From Chitinivibrionales bacterium (GTDB lineage: Bacteria > Fibrobacterota > Chitinivibrionia > Chitinivibrionales > JANQEN01): a DNA stretch of 33,473 nucleotides. The notes beneath the pieces are model-generated. The model made no database searches, was not told the origin of the DNA, and saw nothing but the letters and a program-made list of their open reading frames with translations. The translations under genes were made by a program, and so were the position numbers. The DNA is taken from NCBI GenBank assembly GCA_028278335.1, contig JANQEN010000252.1, forward strand, positions 1 to 33,473, given 5' to 3'. Each line of letters starts with the position of its first letter. Position 1 is the stretch's first letter. Positions 16,364 through 24,434 of the stretch are shown in pieces.

Positions 16364-17359
16364 TTGGGTGAGAATTCAAAACCTAGAGTAGGGAGGTTGG
16401 GTGCTGTTGTTCGTTTCTTCCTGGTGTTGGGTTTTATGTGGATTATTTTGTCTTGTGTTGGCGGAGACAAGATCATTGAGCAGATTGAAAAGGCCGACAT
16501 AAGCTTTATTGCCCTCGGAGTTTTATCCTTTACGGCAAGCATTTTTACAAACACTTACAGGTTGGGTGTTCTTTTAAATTTTCACAATTCACATGTGGGA
16601 TATTTTAGACTGTTGGCGATTAATTTTGTGGGCCTCTTTTTTAGTCTTTTCCTGCCGGGAAGGACCGGAGGTGATGTGGTAAGAGGGTATTTTCTTTCTA
16701 AAAGCTCTTTGGAACTAAGCAAGATAATCGGAACCATGATGACTTGGCGTTTTGTTGGAATATTTGCCATGATTCTCATTGGGTGGGTCAGCGCCTTATT
16801 AAGTTATCCAACCTTAAAGGATGCCACCTATGTGCTGTTTACTACGGGCCTTTTGTGTATTTTTATTGCGGTCGTCATGGTGCTGGTGAATGGGAAACTC
16901 CTGAATAAATTTGAATCTGCCAATTCAGCCGTCCAAAAGAAAAATCGATTTGGTCGAATAAAAGGAATCCTGAAACAGGCATACCACGACACGGCAGTGT
17001 TTAAACATCAGCATAGATTGCTTTTGTTTAATACGGTTCTGGCTTGCGTTTCAAACAGCTTAATACTGGGAACCTGGTATTTTGTGTCGCGTGCAGCAAA
17101 TTGGAATATTTCCATGTGGTATATTCTTATGTTTATACCAATCATCTCCTTGCTTCAAATGATGCCTGTTTCGCTAAATGGAATAGGGGTAAGGGAAGGT
17201 GCTGCTATTGTAGTATTTGGATCGGTAGGTGTAGTTCAGGAATCTGCTGTCAGCGTGGCGATGTTTTTCTCCGGGATAAGTATTTTAGTATCTTTATCGG
17301 GTGGGATAGTTTATGCGTTCTACAGACACAAACGGTTGACATGTGGGGGATGTGAGTGA
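16364..17359 (+). CDS. UPF0104 flippase-like membrane protein (second copy)
   Basis: The 331-residue protein has about eight spans and the same two family signatures as the 6739 copy: FLPGRTGGDVVRGYFL near residues 104-119 and SLNGIGVREGAAIVVFG near residues 274-290. Sequence between the motifs differs, so this is not a recent duplication. The start is uncertain. TTG 16364 gives the full first span but has only a weak ribosome site; an in-frame TTG at 16397 has AGGGAGG abutting it with no spacer. It is coupled to a methyltransferase whose frame overlaps its end. Moving a second lipid-linked sugar for the GT-C protein at 19103 is the most economical role. Confidence 0.8.
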   Translation: MGENSKPRVGRLGAVVRFFLVLGFMWIILSCVGGDKIIEQIEKADISFIALGVLSFTASIFTNTYRLGVLLNFHNSHVGYFRLLAINFVGLFFSLFLPGRTGGDVVRGYFLSKSSLELSKIIGTMMTWRFVGIFAMILIGWVSALLSYPTLKDATYVLFTTGLLCIFIAVVMVLVNGKLLNKFESANSAVQKKNRFGRIKGILKQAYHDTAVFKHQHRLLLFNTVLACVSNSLILGTWYFVSRAANWNISMWYILMFIPIISLLQMMPVSLNGIGVREGAAIVVFGSVGVVQESAVSVAMFFSGISILVSLSGGIVYAFYRHKRLTCGGCE

Positions 17360-17372
17360 ACATCATAATGAT

Positions 17373-18155
17373 ATGAGGGGAACCGAACCAGGCAGAGAAG
17401 CCAGAGATCGCCGTTTGTTCAATAAAATTAGCAAGGAGTATGCCCAAAAAGACGTTGTTTTTTCCTCGCGAATAGCCCGGGAAAAGCGGCTTTTGAAAAT
17501 CGTCAACCCGGTTCTTGAGAAATACGGCCATTTAGGAACCATTGTGGACATCGGTTGCGGAGCAGGTGCTGCTGCTCGGGTCCTGTCTGGTAAATATGGT
17601 AGGTATTTCGGCATCGACCATTCGGAGGGCTTGATTGCTGTTGCCGGAGTCGATAGCAAAGGAAGTGATAATGCGGAATTTATAGTTGGCGATATAAAAG
17701 AAGTCCCTATCCGTGAGAGTATTGCAGACACTATTTTAGCAGTTGGCGTATTTCATCATATGTCGTTCTTAGATGACGTTATTGATAAAGTTAGATGGAT
17801 AGCAAAACCCGGTGCTTATCTTGTTGGCATTGAACCTGTTCGCGTGAATCCGATTGTCCAATCTTTGAGATGGGTGAGGGGCTTCTGTGATTCCGCTTAT
17901 TCGAAAGAGCAGCACTTTTTCACCATGAAGGAGCTGACTGGTCTTCTGGTATCGCATGGAGTGAATCAGCCGGTGCTTCGTTATTATGGTGTTTTTGCAC
18001 CTCCCTTTGAAAAAGTTGTCATTAAACCGGAGGCTGTTGTTAAGAGAATTTTTCCAATTGCCAGTATGCTTGACAATTTTATTTCAGAAAAAATGCCGTG
18101 GTTGCTTAGAATTGCGGCATGGGATGTTGTGTTTGAAGGAAAAATAATTAAATAG
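17373..18155 (+). CDS. Class I SAM-dependent methyltransferase
   Basis: The conserved core begins with ARDRRLFNKISKEYAQKD and continues to motif I VDIGCGAGAAARVLSG, acidic motif II in YFGIDHSEG, and ADTILAVGVFHHMSFLDDV, a Methyltransf_11/25 pattern. The product is about 260 residues. Three starts are possible: GTG 17343, GTG 17352 and ATG 17373. The first two overlap the end of the flippase-like gene. None has a well-spaced ribosome site, and the ATG keeps all conserved sequence. The gene lies between a UPF0104 protein and a polyprenyl-phosphate GT2, so it may methylate the sugar handled by that pair. Confidence 0.85.
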   Translation: MRGTEPGREARDRRLFNKISKEYAQKDVVFSSRIAREKRLLKIVNPVLEKYGHLGTIVDIGCGAGAAARVLSGKYGRYFGIDHSEGLIAVAGVDSKGSDNAEFIVGDIKEVPIRESIADTILAVGVFHHMSFLDDVIDKVRWIAKPGAYLVGIEPVRVNPIVQSLRWVRGFCDSAYSKEQHFFTMKELTGLLVSHGVNQPVLRYYGVFAPPFEKVVIKPEAVVKRIFPIASMLDNFISEKMPWLLRIAAWDVVFEGKIIK

Positions 18156-18187
18156 GCGGGAGAAGGGTTCAATGCAGGGGAGAAGAG

Positions 18188-19069
18188 ATGGCTGACCGGA
18201 ATATTATGGGTGTCAGCGTGGTGATGCCGGTTTATAACGAAGAAAGCCACGTTGGGCTTGTTGTCGAAGAGCTTAAAAAAACATTGTCCGGCATGAAGAT
18301 TGAATTTGAGGTGCTGGTTGTCGATGATGGTTCAAAAGACAAAACAACGGAAAAGATTGCAGATGCCGGTGTGACGTTGATACGTCATCCCTACAACATG
18401 GGGTATGGAGCCGCATTGAAGACAGGCATCAGGCACTCAAAATTTGAACGAATCGCAATTATTGACGGGGATGGAACCTACCCGCCTGTCGCTCTTAGGG
18501 CACTGCTGGAGCAAGGCGATCAATTTGATATGGTTGTAGCCGCAAGAACGGGTCAAGACGTACATATTCCATTGATAAGGCGACCGGCGAAGTGGTTTCT
18601 TACGAAATTAGCCATTTTTTTGAGTGGAAGAAGAATCCCTGACCTTAACTCAGGGCTCAGAGTCTTCAAAAAAAAGTCTTTGCTCTCTTTCATAAACTTA
18701 TTGCCTGACGGATTCTCGTTTACCACTACAATCTCCATAGCGATGTTGTCGCAGAATTACCTCGTAAAATATATTGCCACTGACTATTTAAAGAGGGCGG
18801 GAAGGTCCAAGATTCGGCCGATTAGAGACACTGTTGGTTTCTTTTCGCTGATAATCAGGATGGTTCTTTACTTCAACCCGCTGAAGGTTTTTATTCCATT
18901 GAGTGCATTTCTCTTGTTCTGTGATTTAGGAAAAATCATATACGACATTATTCGTTTCAATTGGCACATTGCCACGTCCACTATTTTACTCGGCGTGGTA
19001 GGCTTTAATACGCTGATTATAGGTTTAATAGCTGATATGATTGCGAGCATGAGAAAGCATGTTGAGTGA
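18188..19069 (+). CDS. GT2 glycosyltransferase, polyprenyl-phosphate sugar synthase type (second)
   Basis: The 293-residue protein starts VVMPVYNEESHVG, has VVDDGSKDKT, HPYNMGYGAALKTGI, and the metal-binding pair Asp93 and Asp95 in IIDGDGTYP. The segment PDLNSGLRVFKK is the DPM1-like acceptor motif. Two C-terminal hydrophobic spans (about residues 232-254 and 260-283) resemble GtrB. It is closer to classical DPM1/DPMS enzymes than the 8993 copy. It should load a sugar on polyprenyl phosphate, which the adjacent UPF0104 protein (16364) and GT-C protein (19103) could flip and use. The ATG at 18188 follows a GGGGAGAAGAG ribosome site. Confidence 0.85.
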   Translation: MADRNIMGVSVVMPVYNEESHVGLVVEELKKTLSGMKIEFEVLVVDDGSKDKTTEKIADAGVTLIRHPYNMGYGAALKTGIRHSKFERIAIIDGDGTYPPVALRALLEQGDQFDMVVAARTGQDVHIPLIRRPAKWFLTKLAIFLSGRRIPDLNSGLRVFKKKSLLSFINLLPDGFSFTTTISIAMLSQNYLVKYIATDYLKRAGRSKIRPIRDTVGFFSLIIRMVLYFNPLKVFIPLSAFLLFCDLGKIIYDIIRFNWHIATSTILLGVVGFNTLIIGLIADMIASMRKHVE

Positions 19070-19102
19070 AAATACATAGGGAGAGCGCCCTTTTATTTGT
19101 CA

Positions 19103-20458
19103 ATGGTCTCTCATAGCACCAAAATATTAGGTTTCCTCCTTGGCTTCTTTTCATTGAGACTTGCTTTTGCATATTTTCTGGGGTGGTCTGCCCCGATAGG
19201 AGACGGGGGTTCTTATAACGCTTATGCTTTAGCCATCCTGAGGGATCCAGACTGGCTTCTTCGTCCCGACTTCCTCGGTAATTCCCGGGCACCCGGGTAT
19301 CCCTGCTTTCTTGCCGCCATTTATTCAATATTTGGGGACAATAAGTTTTTTGTCGTATATGTTTTTCAATCTTTTCTGAATACTCTGACCGTCTATTATA
19401 TTTACCGGATCTCTCGGCTTTTGCTTGACAGGAATACGGCTATTGCAGCACTTCTCTGGTCCGGGTTCAACATTTTTTTTATTTGGAACGTGAGGACGAT
19501 TCTCAGAGAAACATTGGTTTGCTTTCTGCTCATTTTCTCCTTTTTTCATCTGTGGTTGGTTTTTACCAAGCCTAATGGTGATTGGCTGAAAAATGGCAAC
19601 TTTTGGCTATTTGTGGCTGGCTTTACGTTCTTGCTTCACACTGATCCAAGATACTTCTTTTATTTACCCTTTTTGTTGATACTGTTTGCCGTCTATCTCG
19701 GTTTCTATTCAGGCCTTAAGCAATATATATGGTTTATCGTGATCACTGGGTGTTTGTTGGTTCCATGGACGGTAAGGAATTACCTGGCTTATGATGCACT
19801 GGTTCTTGTCAACACTCGCACTTTAGACTTAAGACCCAAATCGGAGAGAAAGAACACCTGGGAAAAACGTCGCTTAAGCCCGCTTACCGATGTTGGTGAA
19901 ATCAGGCATGCAGAGGTAAATACGAACTATCCGTCTGAAGATGAAAGAATCTTGGTGAAGCAGGGTCTTAATCCCAATCAGCGGGGAGAGGAAGAAATAG
20001 CTGCCATTCAAAAAGATATATATCCGGTTTCGGGCTTTTGGGAGAGGAAGGTGTTCTGGTTTCTGGAATTTTGGCGTATAGCCAGGTTCAGTGCTGATTA
20101 TTTCCCGTTCCCCGATGCAAGGTTTCAAGGGCGATGGTCCTTCAGACACAACTTGGCAGGGATACTGTGTTTGGGAGTGCTTTTGCCATTTATGCTAGTC
20201 GGTATTTTTCATATGATCAAGGAGAGGAATCGGGCTTTGGTATTTCTGGTTTTTCCTATTTTTGTCCAAACACTGTTACATGTTTTGTTATGGGGAAGGT
20301 ACCGGTATCGTGTTCCGATTGATGGCTTTATCATTATTCTGGGATGCTATGGCATTACTGAAACCTATGACAGAATCAAGAAAACGGAATTTGGAAAAAT
20401 CATATCAAAACTTCGGGCCCAGCCAAATCGTTATTCCCCAGGGATTAACCGAAAATAA
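19103..20458 (+). CDS. GT-C glycosyltransferase, PMT-like (second)
   Basis: Read from ATG 19103, the protein has 451 residues. The loop after the first span carries Asp34 in IGDGGSYNAYALAIL, followed by RAPGYPCFLAAIYSIFG. This arrangement is shared by PMT_2/GT39-like bacterial proteins. About nine hydrophobic spans follow, interrupted by a soluble loop of roughly 90 residues (about 235-325) rich in charged residues. A TTG at 19097 in the same frame lies 11 bases after GGGAGAG and could be the true start; the difference is two residues. It closes the second lipid-linked sugar set (16364, 17373, 18188, 19103). Confidence 0.8.
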   Translation: MVSHSTKILGFLLGFFSLRLAFAYFLGWSAPIGDGGSYNAYALAILRDPDWLLRPDFLGNSRAPGYPCFLAAIYSIFGDNKFFVVYVFQSFLNTLTVYYIYRISRLLLDRNTAIAALLWSGFNIFFIWNVRTILRETLVCFLLIFSFFHLWLVFTKPNGDWLKNGNFWLFVAGFTFLLHTDPRYFFYLPFLLILFAVYLGFYSGLKQYIWFIVITGCLLVPWTVRNYLAYDALVLVNTRTLDLRPKSERKNTWEKRRLSPLTDVGEIRHAEVNTNYPSEDERILVKQGLNPNQRGEEEIAAIQKDIYPVSGFWERKVFWFLEFWRIARFSADYFPFPDARFQGRWSFRHNLAGILCLGVLLPFMLVGIFHMIKERNRALVFLVFPIFVQTLLHVLLWGRYRYRVPIDGFIIILGCYGITETYDRIKKTEFGKIISKLRAQPNRYSPGINRK

Positions 20459-20473
20459 AATAACTATGAAAGA

Positions 20474-20518
20474 GTATGCTGTGGGGGGCAGCGATGTCTT
20501 GCGCAGCCGGAGGCATAC
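20474..20518 (+). other. Stem-loop in the gap before the racemase gene
   Basis: GTATGC (20474-20479) pairs with GCATAC (20513-20518). Inside it GGCAGCG (20487-20493) pairs with CGCAGCC (20502-20508) except for one central A-A mismatch. The result is a two-part hairpin with an internal loop in the 154-base gap 20459-20612. No T-run follows, so it is not a classical intrinsic terminator. It lies about 95 bases before the start of the 20613 unit and could be an attenuator, an RNA-processing site or chance. Confidence 0.35.
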
Positions 20519-20612
20519 CCACTGTATATTGTAATGATATGGTGGGAATAAACCGTAGTATATGGATGAAATAACATTTACATGATATCAAAGATGTTTA
20601 GAAAAGGTAAAA

Positions 20613-21347
20613 ATGGAAAAGAGAAGCAATGAAGTTTACTGGCCCCCAGATGAAAAGGTGGTGGGAATATTAGGCCTTGCTCCCCAGGCCACATATGATT
20701 TCTATCGCAAGTTTGTTAAAGCCAATCCTGCTGAAAAAGATTGGCAATACGTCAGGGTTATCATAGATGTGAATACAAAAATTCCCAGCAGGGGGAGATG
20801 CCTGGAACTAGGTGAGACAAGTCCCGTACCTCACATGCGACAAGCAATTCTGAACCTGAAAAAAGCAGGAGCGGACTTTGTTGTGATTCCATGCAATACC
20901 GCTCATTATTTTTACGATGATGTTGTCAAAGGCTTGGGTGTTCCGGTTATTAACATAATTGCCGAAACATACAGGCATATCATGAAAAGCCATCCTAAAA
21001 TTCAGTGCTTGGGATTGCTTGCTTCCGAAAACACCATCAAATTTGATCTTTATGAGGCATATTTCGACCAATCGAAGGTTAAAATACTCACGCCTGAGGC
21101 AGGACAAGATATAGTTAATCATGCAATTGAGACGGTTAAAGTAGGTAACCTGGGTGTTGAAACAAAAGATTCTATAAGGAAGGTTTGTAAAGATCTTATT
21201 AAAAGAGGCGCAGAAGGGATCGTATTGGGCTGTACTGAAATTTCACTGATTCTAGACAAGTATGAACTTGATGTGCCAATTTACGATTCAAATGAGATTT
21301 TGGCGGGAGCTGCTGTCCGGGAAGCTCAAACTGATAATGGGGGATAG
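20613..21347 (+). CDS. Aspartate/glutamate racemase family protein
   Basis: The 244-residue protein has both catalytic cysteines of PLP-independent Asp/Glu racemases: Cys94 in VIPCNTAHYF and Cys207 in LGCTEISLI. The N-terminal GILGLAPQAT replaces the usual GILGGMGPxAT loop, a change in the substrate-binding region. Retaining both cysteines argues for true racemisation rather than the one-cysteine chemistry of arylmalonate decarboxylase relatives. It is the first gene of a tight unit (next start six bases after its stop). It would supply a D-amino acid, or invert a related chiral acid, for the nucleotidyltransferase-ParB fusion that follows. The exact substrate is unknown. Confidence 0.85.
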   Translation: MEKRSNEVYWPPDEKVVGILGLAPQATYDFYRKFVKANPAEKDWQYVRVIIDVNTKIPSRGRCLELGETSPVPHMRQAILNLKKAGADFVVIPCNTAHYFYDDVVKGLGVPVINIIAETYRHIMKSHPKIQCLGLLASENTIKFDLYEAYFDQSKVKILTPEAGQDIVNHAIETVKVGNLGVETKDSIRKVCKDLIKRGAEGIVLGCTEISLILDKYELDVPIYDSNEILAGAAVREAQTDNGG

Positions 21348-21353
21348 GAAATA

Positions 21354-22514
21354 ATGAGTACTGAGACTGCTGTAATTCTTGCAGCCGGAAAAGGTGAAAG
21401 GATGATGCCGTTAACCAAGAACCAGCCGAAATGCATGGTTGACTTCGGTGGTATTCCGGTCATCACAAAAGTCATATATCAATTGGCTTTTTGTGGCGTT
21501 AAGAATATTGTCGTGGTTGTAGGATACCAAAAAGATACAGTCATAAGTGAATTGAGACGGATAAGAGGCGTGAACATCGACATTATTGAAAATGACAGAT
21601 TTGCCGAAGATACGAATATCCTTTCATTATATCTGGGAATTAATCGGATAACGAAATCTTTTATTTTAATTGAAGCTGATACTGTTTTTGATGATGACTT
21701 AATTGCGCATTTAACGAGCGACATCTTCGATAAGAAATCGGTGTGGTTTACGAACGGACTATTTAATGAACAACAATATGGCGGCATATTGAAATCTGAT
21801 TCTGAAGGAAATGTGCTTGACATACGTATTGTTACCGATTTCCAGGAACAATACAGGGGCTATCAGAAACTGACAGGCGTCATGAGGGTTGATGAAAGGC
21901 AAATAGAAACCTTCAGGGCCCTGTTAAAACAATACGCTGCAAATACAATTCGACAATACTACCTGGTGCCATGGATACAAAACTTGCCGTCACTCCCGGC
22001 CATTGGGGCCGATATATCCGCTTTTAGCTTCGCAACATTCAACAAAATGGAGGAATATCAGGACATTATTAGGCATCGCACCTTTCTGTCTGAGTACCAA
22101 AGCAACGGAATTCACTTGATAAGCGTTGACAAACTGAAGCACATCGAAGGTTTCAGCAGCAAAAAGGTGGAAAATCTGACCCGGAAAATTCTGCAAGACG
22201 GCAGGTGGACCAGACCGATATGTGTTGAGAAAAACCATTGGCTCGTACTGGATGGACAACATCGTCTGGAAGTCGCCAAACATATGGGGTTCAAATACAT
22301 CCCGTCCATGTTATTCAACTACTGCGATGTCAAGTTTTGGTCCCTGCGGGACAATCATGAGGTCTCCATTGGACTGGTATGCGAAAAGGCCCTGTCGGGC
22401 GATATTTATCCCTACAAGACAGTAAAGCATGATTTTGTCATACCGATACAGCCATGCGATTTTCGAATAAGTGAACTGGAGAGTTTCAAAGACTGCAAAA
22501 TAAACGGAGATTGA
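21354..22514 (+). CDS. LicC-like nucleotidyltransferase fused to ParB/SbnI-like domain
   Basis: The protein has 386 residues and two parts. Residues 1 to about 240 are a sugar-1-phosphate/LicC-type nucleotidyltransferase: AVILAAGKGERMMPL (Gly12-Arg16), Lys26 in NQPKCM, NDRFAEDTNILSLYL as in choline-phosphate cytidylyltransferases, and the metal-binding EADTVFDDD (Asp109). Residues about 253 to 386 match the ParB/sulfiredoxin fold: HIEGFSSKKVENLTRKI, then WLVLDGQHRLEVAKHMGFK with Asp300-Gly301-Gln302-His303-Arg304. The closest functional precedents for a free-standing domain of this kind are the free-serine kinases SbnI and archaeal SerK, which carry a DGHHR box. One polypeptide may therefore phosphorylate a small hydroxy compound and then couple it to CMP. 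The domain calls are firm; the reaction is inference. Confidence 0.8.
   Translation: MSTETAVILAAGKGERMMPLTKNQPKCMVDFGGIPVITKVIYQLAFCGVKNIVVVVGYQKDTVISELRRIRGVNIDIIENDRFAEDTNILSLYLGINRITKSFILIEADTVFDDDLIAHLTSDIFDKKSVWFTNGLFNEQQYGGILKSDSEGNVLDIRIVTDFQEQYRGYQKLTGVMRVDERQIETFRALLKQYAANTIRQYYLVPWIQNLPSLPAIGADISAFSFATFNKMEEYQDIIRHRTFLSEYQSNGIHLISVDKLKHIEGFSSKKVENLTRKILQDGRWTRPICVEKNHWLVLDGQHRLEVAKHMGFKYIPSMLFNYCDVKFWSLRDNHEVSIGLVCEKALSGDIYPYKTVKHDFVIPIQPCDFRISELESFKDCKINGD
22506..22510 (+). promoter_or_regulatory. Ribosome site favouring GTG 22520
   Basis: GGAGA lies immediately before a TTG at 22511 but nine bases before GTG 22520. The spacing, and the resulting N-terminus MKVIILAAGQG typical of nucleotidyltransferases, favour the GTG. 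Confidence 0.5.
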
Positions 22515-22519
22515 ATATT

Positions 22520-23167
22520 GTGAAAGTCATTATCCTAGCGGCCGGCCAGGGCTTTCAATTGGACGGCTTTAACAAAGTATTGTTGAAGGACCCCTCCAGG
22601 AATAAGACCATTCTCGACCTGTACCTAGAAATGTTTCAAGCGGACCGGGTAACAGTGGTAGTGGGCTACAGTGCAATCACCATCATGAACGAGTACCCCA
22701 ATTTGGATTATGTTTACAATCCCTTGTGGAGGACGACCGGCAGCAGCTACAGCCTGAGTCTCGCACTGGATAACTCGGAGTGCCTGATTCTGCCCTCCGA
22801 CCTCTTCCTTGACATGGAGATCATTCAACTCCTGATGGACGGTCCCAAGAATTGCGTGCTGGTCGCCAATAACGAGAACCGGACCATCAATTCCGCAAAC
22901 TGCACCGTTGAAAACGGTCGAATTACATCAATCTACCAAGGATCCAAAAAGGGATGGGACCCTGAAATTATGGGCGTTTACAAAATATCCGACAGGGAAC
23001 TCATCAGGAAATGGAAAGAAAGCTGCTTTCATAACAAGGACTTGTTCGCTGCTCAGAATCTCCCCATATCGGATTTTGATATCTTCGCCCTCGACAAGGG
23101 CAATCATTTTCTTCATGAAATTAACACACCTCTTGATTATATCAATTTTCTCCGGCTCACAAGATGA
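22520..23167 (+). CDS. Second nucleotidyltransferase, small and divergent
   Basis: Read from GTG 22520, the protein has 215 residues. It starts MKVIILAAGQGFQL and has FNKVLL in place of the usual PK motif, so the GxGxR signature lacks its arginine. NPLWRTTGSSYSLSLAL aligns with the tN.ySl segment of LicC and PntC-type cytidylyltransferases, and LILPSDLFLDMEI holds the metal-binding aspartate. The C-terminal DFDIFAL and HEINTPLDY segment is also found in that group. It should transfer CMP or another nucleotide to a small phosphate or phosphonate compound. Two nucleotidyltransferases in a row suggest two activated intermediates or a heterodimer. Base composition is visibly more GC-rich than in genes after 25 kb. 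A TTG at 22511 overlapping the previous stop is the alternative start. Confidence 0.8.
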   Translation: MKVIILAAGQGFQLDGFNKVLLKDPSRNKTILDLYLEMFQADRVTVVVGYSAITIMNEYPNLDYVYNPLWRTTGSSYSLSLALDNSECLILPSDLFLDMEIIQLLMDGPKNCVLVANNENRTINSANCTVENGRITSIYQGSKKGWDPEIMGVYKISDRELIRKWKESCFHNKDLFAAQNLPISDFDIFALDKGNHFLHEINTPLDYINFLRLTR

Positions 23168-23183
23168 ATAAGGAAACCGTAAG

Positions 23184-24434
23184 ATGGATGTCAGGTCTGT
23201 TACCATAAGTTTGAATCTTGAAGACATACGGAACGATTTTATAACCGAAGCAATATCCGCTTTTCTCTCCGACATAGAAGACAGGTTCACGGAGAGCGGA
23301 ATTATGATAAGAACCCGGCGGATCAACCTCATTCCCCTCAATACCGGGTTTGATTTATTCAATGAGCATACGCTGCTCGGCACTATAGAGAAAGCTTCCG
23401 ACATAAGCAAACTGAGCGGGGTTAGGTGGATCAACGTACCATTTGATCTGGTGGATTCGAATGGGCCGGTAAGTGAAAGCATAATGGAAACCGCCTTTCA
23501 CATCATAAACCGGTATCCTAATTTATTTGTCAATTTTATTGTTGCGAATGACAACAGGATCAATTATCAGGCCATTATAGAGGCTAGCAAGTTCATCAAG
23601 CAGGTCTCGGGCATCGGAAGTCACGGGTACAACAATTTCCGCGTCGGCGTTTCATGCAACCCCAGGCCGGACACACCGTTTTTCCCATTCACCTACAGCT
23701 CAGGCTCTCTGGGATTTTCCCTGGCCCTTGAGATGCCCAAATACTTCTATGACGTTATTTCAAAAAACAGGGACAGGGGCATCGCTTTTATCAGAGAGCA
23801 GATCATAGAGAGCATCGTTCCGGAACTTGTATACTTCGACCGAGAATCAAGGGGACTTGCCGAGGCACACGGACTCAGATACAACGGTATAGATACGTCA
23901 CTTGCCCCTTTCAAGGAGCCCGGGAGCAGTGTGGCGGAACTGATCGAATTGCTGGGCGCTGATATTTTCGGTGGAAACGGCACGCTGTTCTTTACATCAT
24001 ATTTGACAGACATCCTCAAAATCGCAAGGAGGGAAAGCAGAATCAGGGAAACCGGCTTTGGCGGAGTCATGTACTCCCTTCTTGAAGACCCTGTACTGGG
24101 AAAAAGCAACAACCTGAATACATTTTCCATTGACTCGCTGATTTCCTATTCCTGTGTCTGCGGGTGTGGCCTCGACATGGTCCCCGTACCGGGGGATGTA
24201 TTTGACGAAGAGATTGCATCCATTATATTGGATATAGCAGCCTTGTCCACGACACTGGACAAACCCCTCGGAGTGAGGATCCTTCCCATCCCCATGAAAA
24301 AGGAATATGAGCTGACCGCATTTGAAATGGACTTTATTTGCAATACCCGGATACAGAAGATGAAGTACCGTGTCTCTTGGCACGACATCTTTAAAAAAGG
24401 GCATTTTTTTTATAAGGACCTTGGGCGAGAATGA
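23184..24434 (+). CDS. DUF711 / UPF0210 family protein
   Basis: The 416-residue protein follows the DUF711 (PF05167) pattern: FRVGVSCNPRPDTPFFPFTY, SLGFSLALEMPKYFYDV, GIDTSLAPFKEPGSSVAELI, IFGGNGTLFFTSYLTD, GFGGVMYSLLEDPVLG, SCVCGCGLDMVPVPGD, and LDKPLGVRILPIPM. Its length is slightly below the 450 or so of bacterial UPF0210 proteins. The family has a glycyl-radical-enzyme-like barrel in solved structures but, to my knowledge, no established reaction. Usual family members sit next to a small ACT-domain gene; none is present here. A ribosome site AAGGAAA precedes the ATG, and the stop overlaps the methyltransferase start (ATGA). Its place in this unit suggests a role in amino-acid chemistry. 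Confidence 0.85.
   Translation: MDVRSVTISLNLEDIRNDFITEAISAFLSDIEDRFTESGIMIRTRRINLIPLNTGFDLFNEHTLLGTIEKASDISKLSGVRWINVPFDLVDSNGPVSESIMETAFHIINRYPNLFVNFIVANDNRINYQAIIEASKFIKQVSGIGSHGYNNFRVGVSCNPRPDTPFFPFTYSSGSLGFSLALEMPKYFYDVISKNRDRGIAFIREQIIESIVPELVYFDRESRGLAEAHGLRYNGIDTSLAPFKEPGSSVAELIELLGADIFGGNGTLFFTSYLTDILKIARRESRIRETGFGGVMYSLLEDPVLGKSNNLNTFSIDSLISYSCVCGCGLDMVPVPGDVFDEEIASIILDIAALSTTLDKPLGVRILPIPMKKEYELTAFEMDFICNTRIQKMKYRVSWHDIFKKGHFFYKDLGRE

Noticed and set aside
20462..20534. Short ORF across the stem-loop before the racemase
   Set aside because: No ribosome site precedes its ATG, and the open frame is explained by the inverted repeat and the tail of the GT-C gene in another frame.
22928..23482. 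184-codon open frame on the minus strand
   Set aside because: It runs antisense across the junction of the second nucleotidyltransferase and DUF711, which both have clear family motifs; its sequence is low in conserved features and it has no ribosome site.
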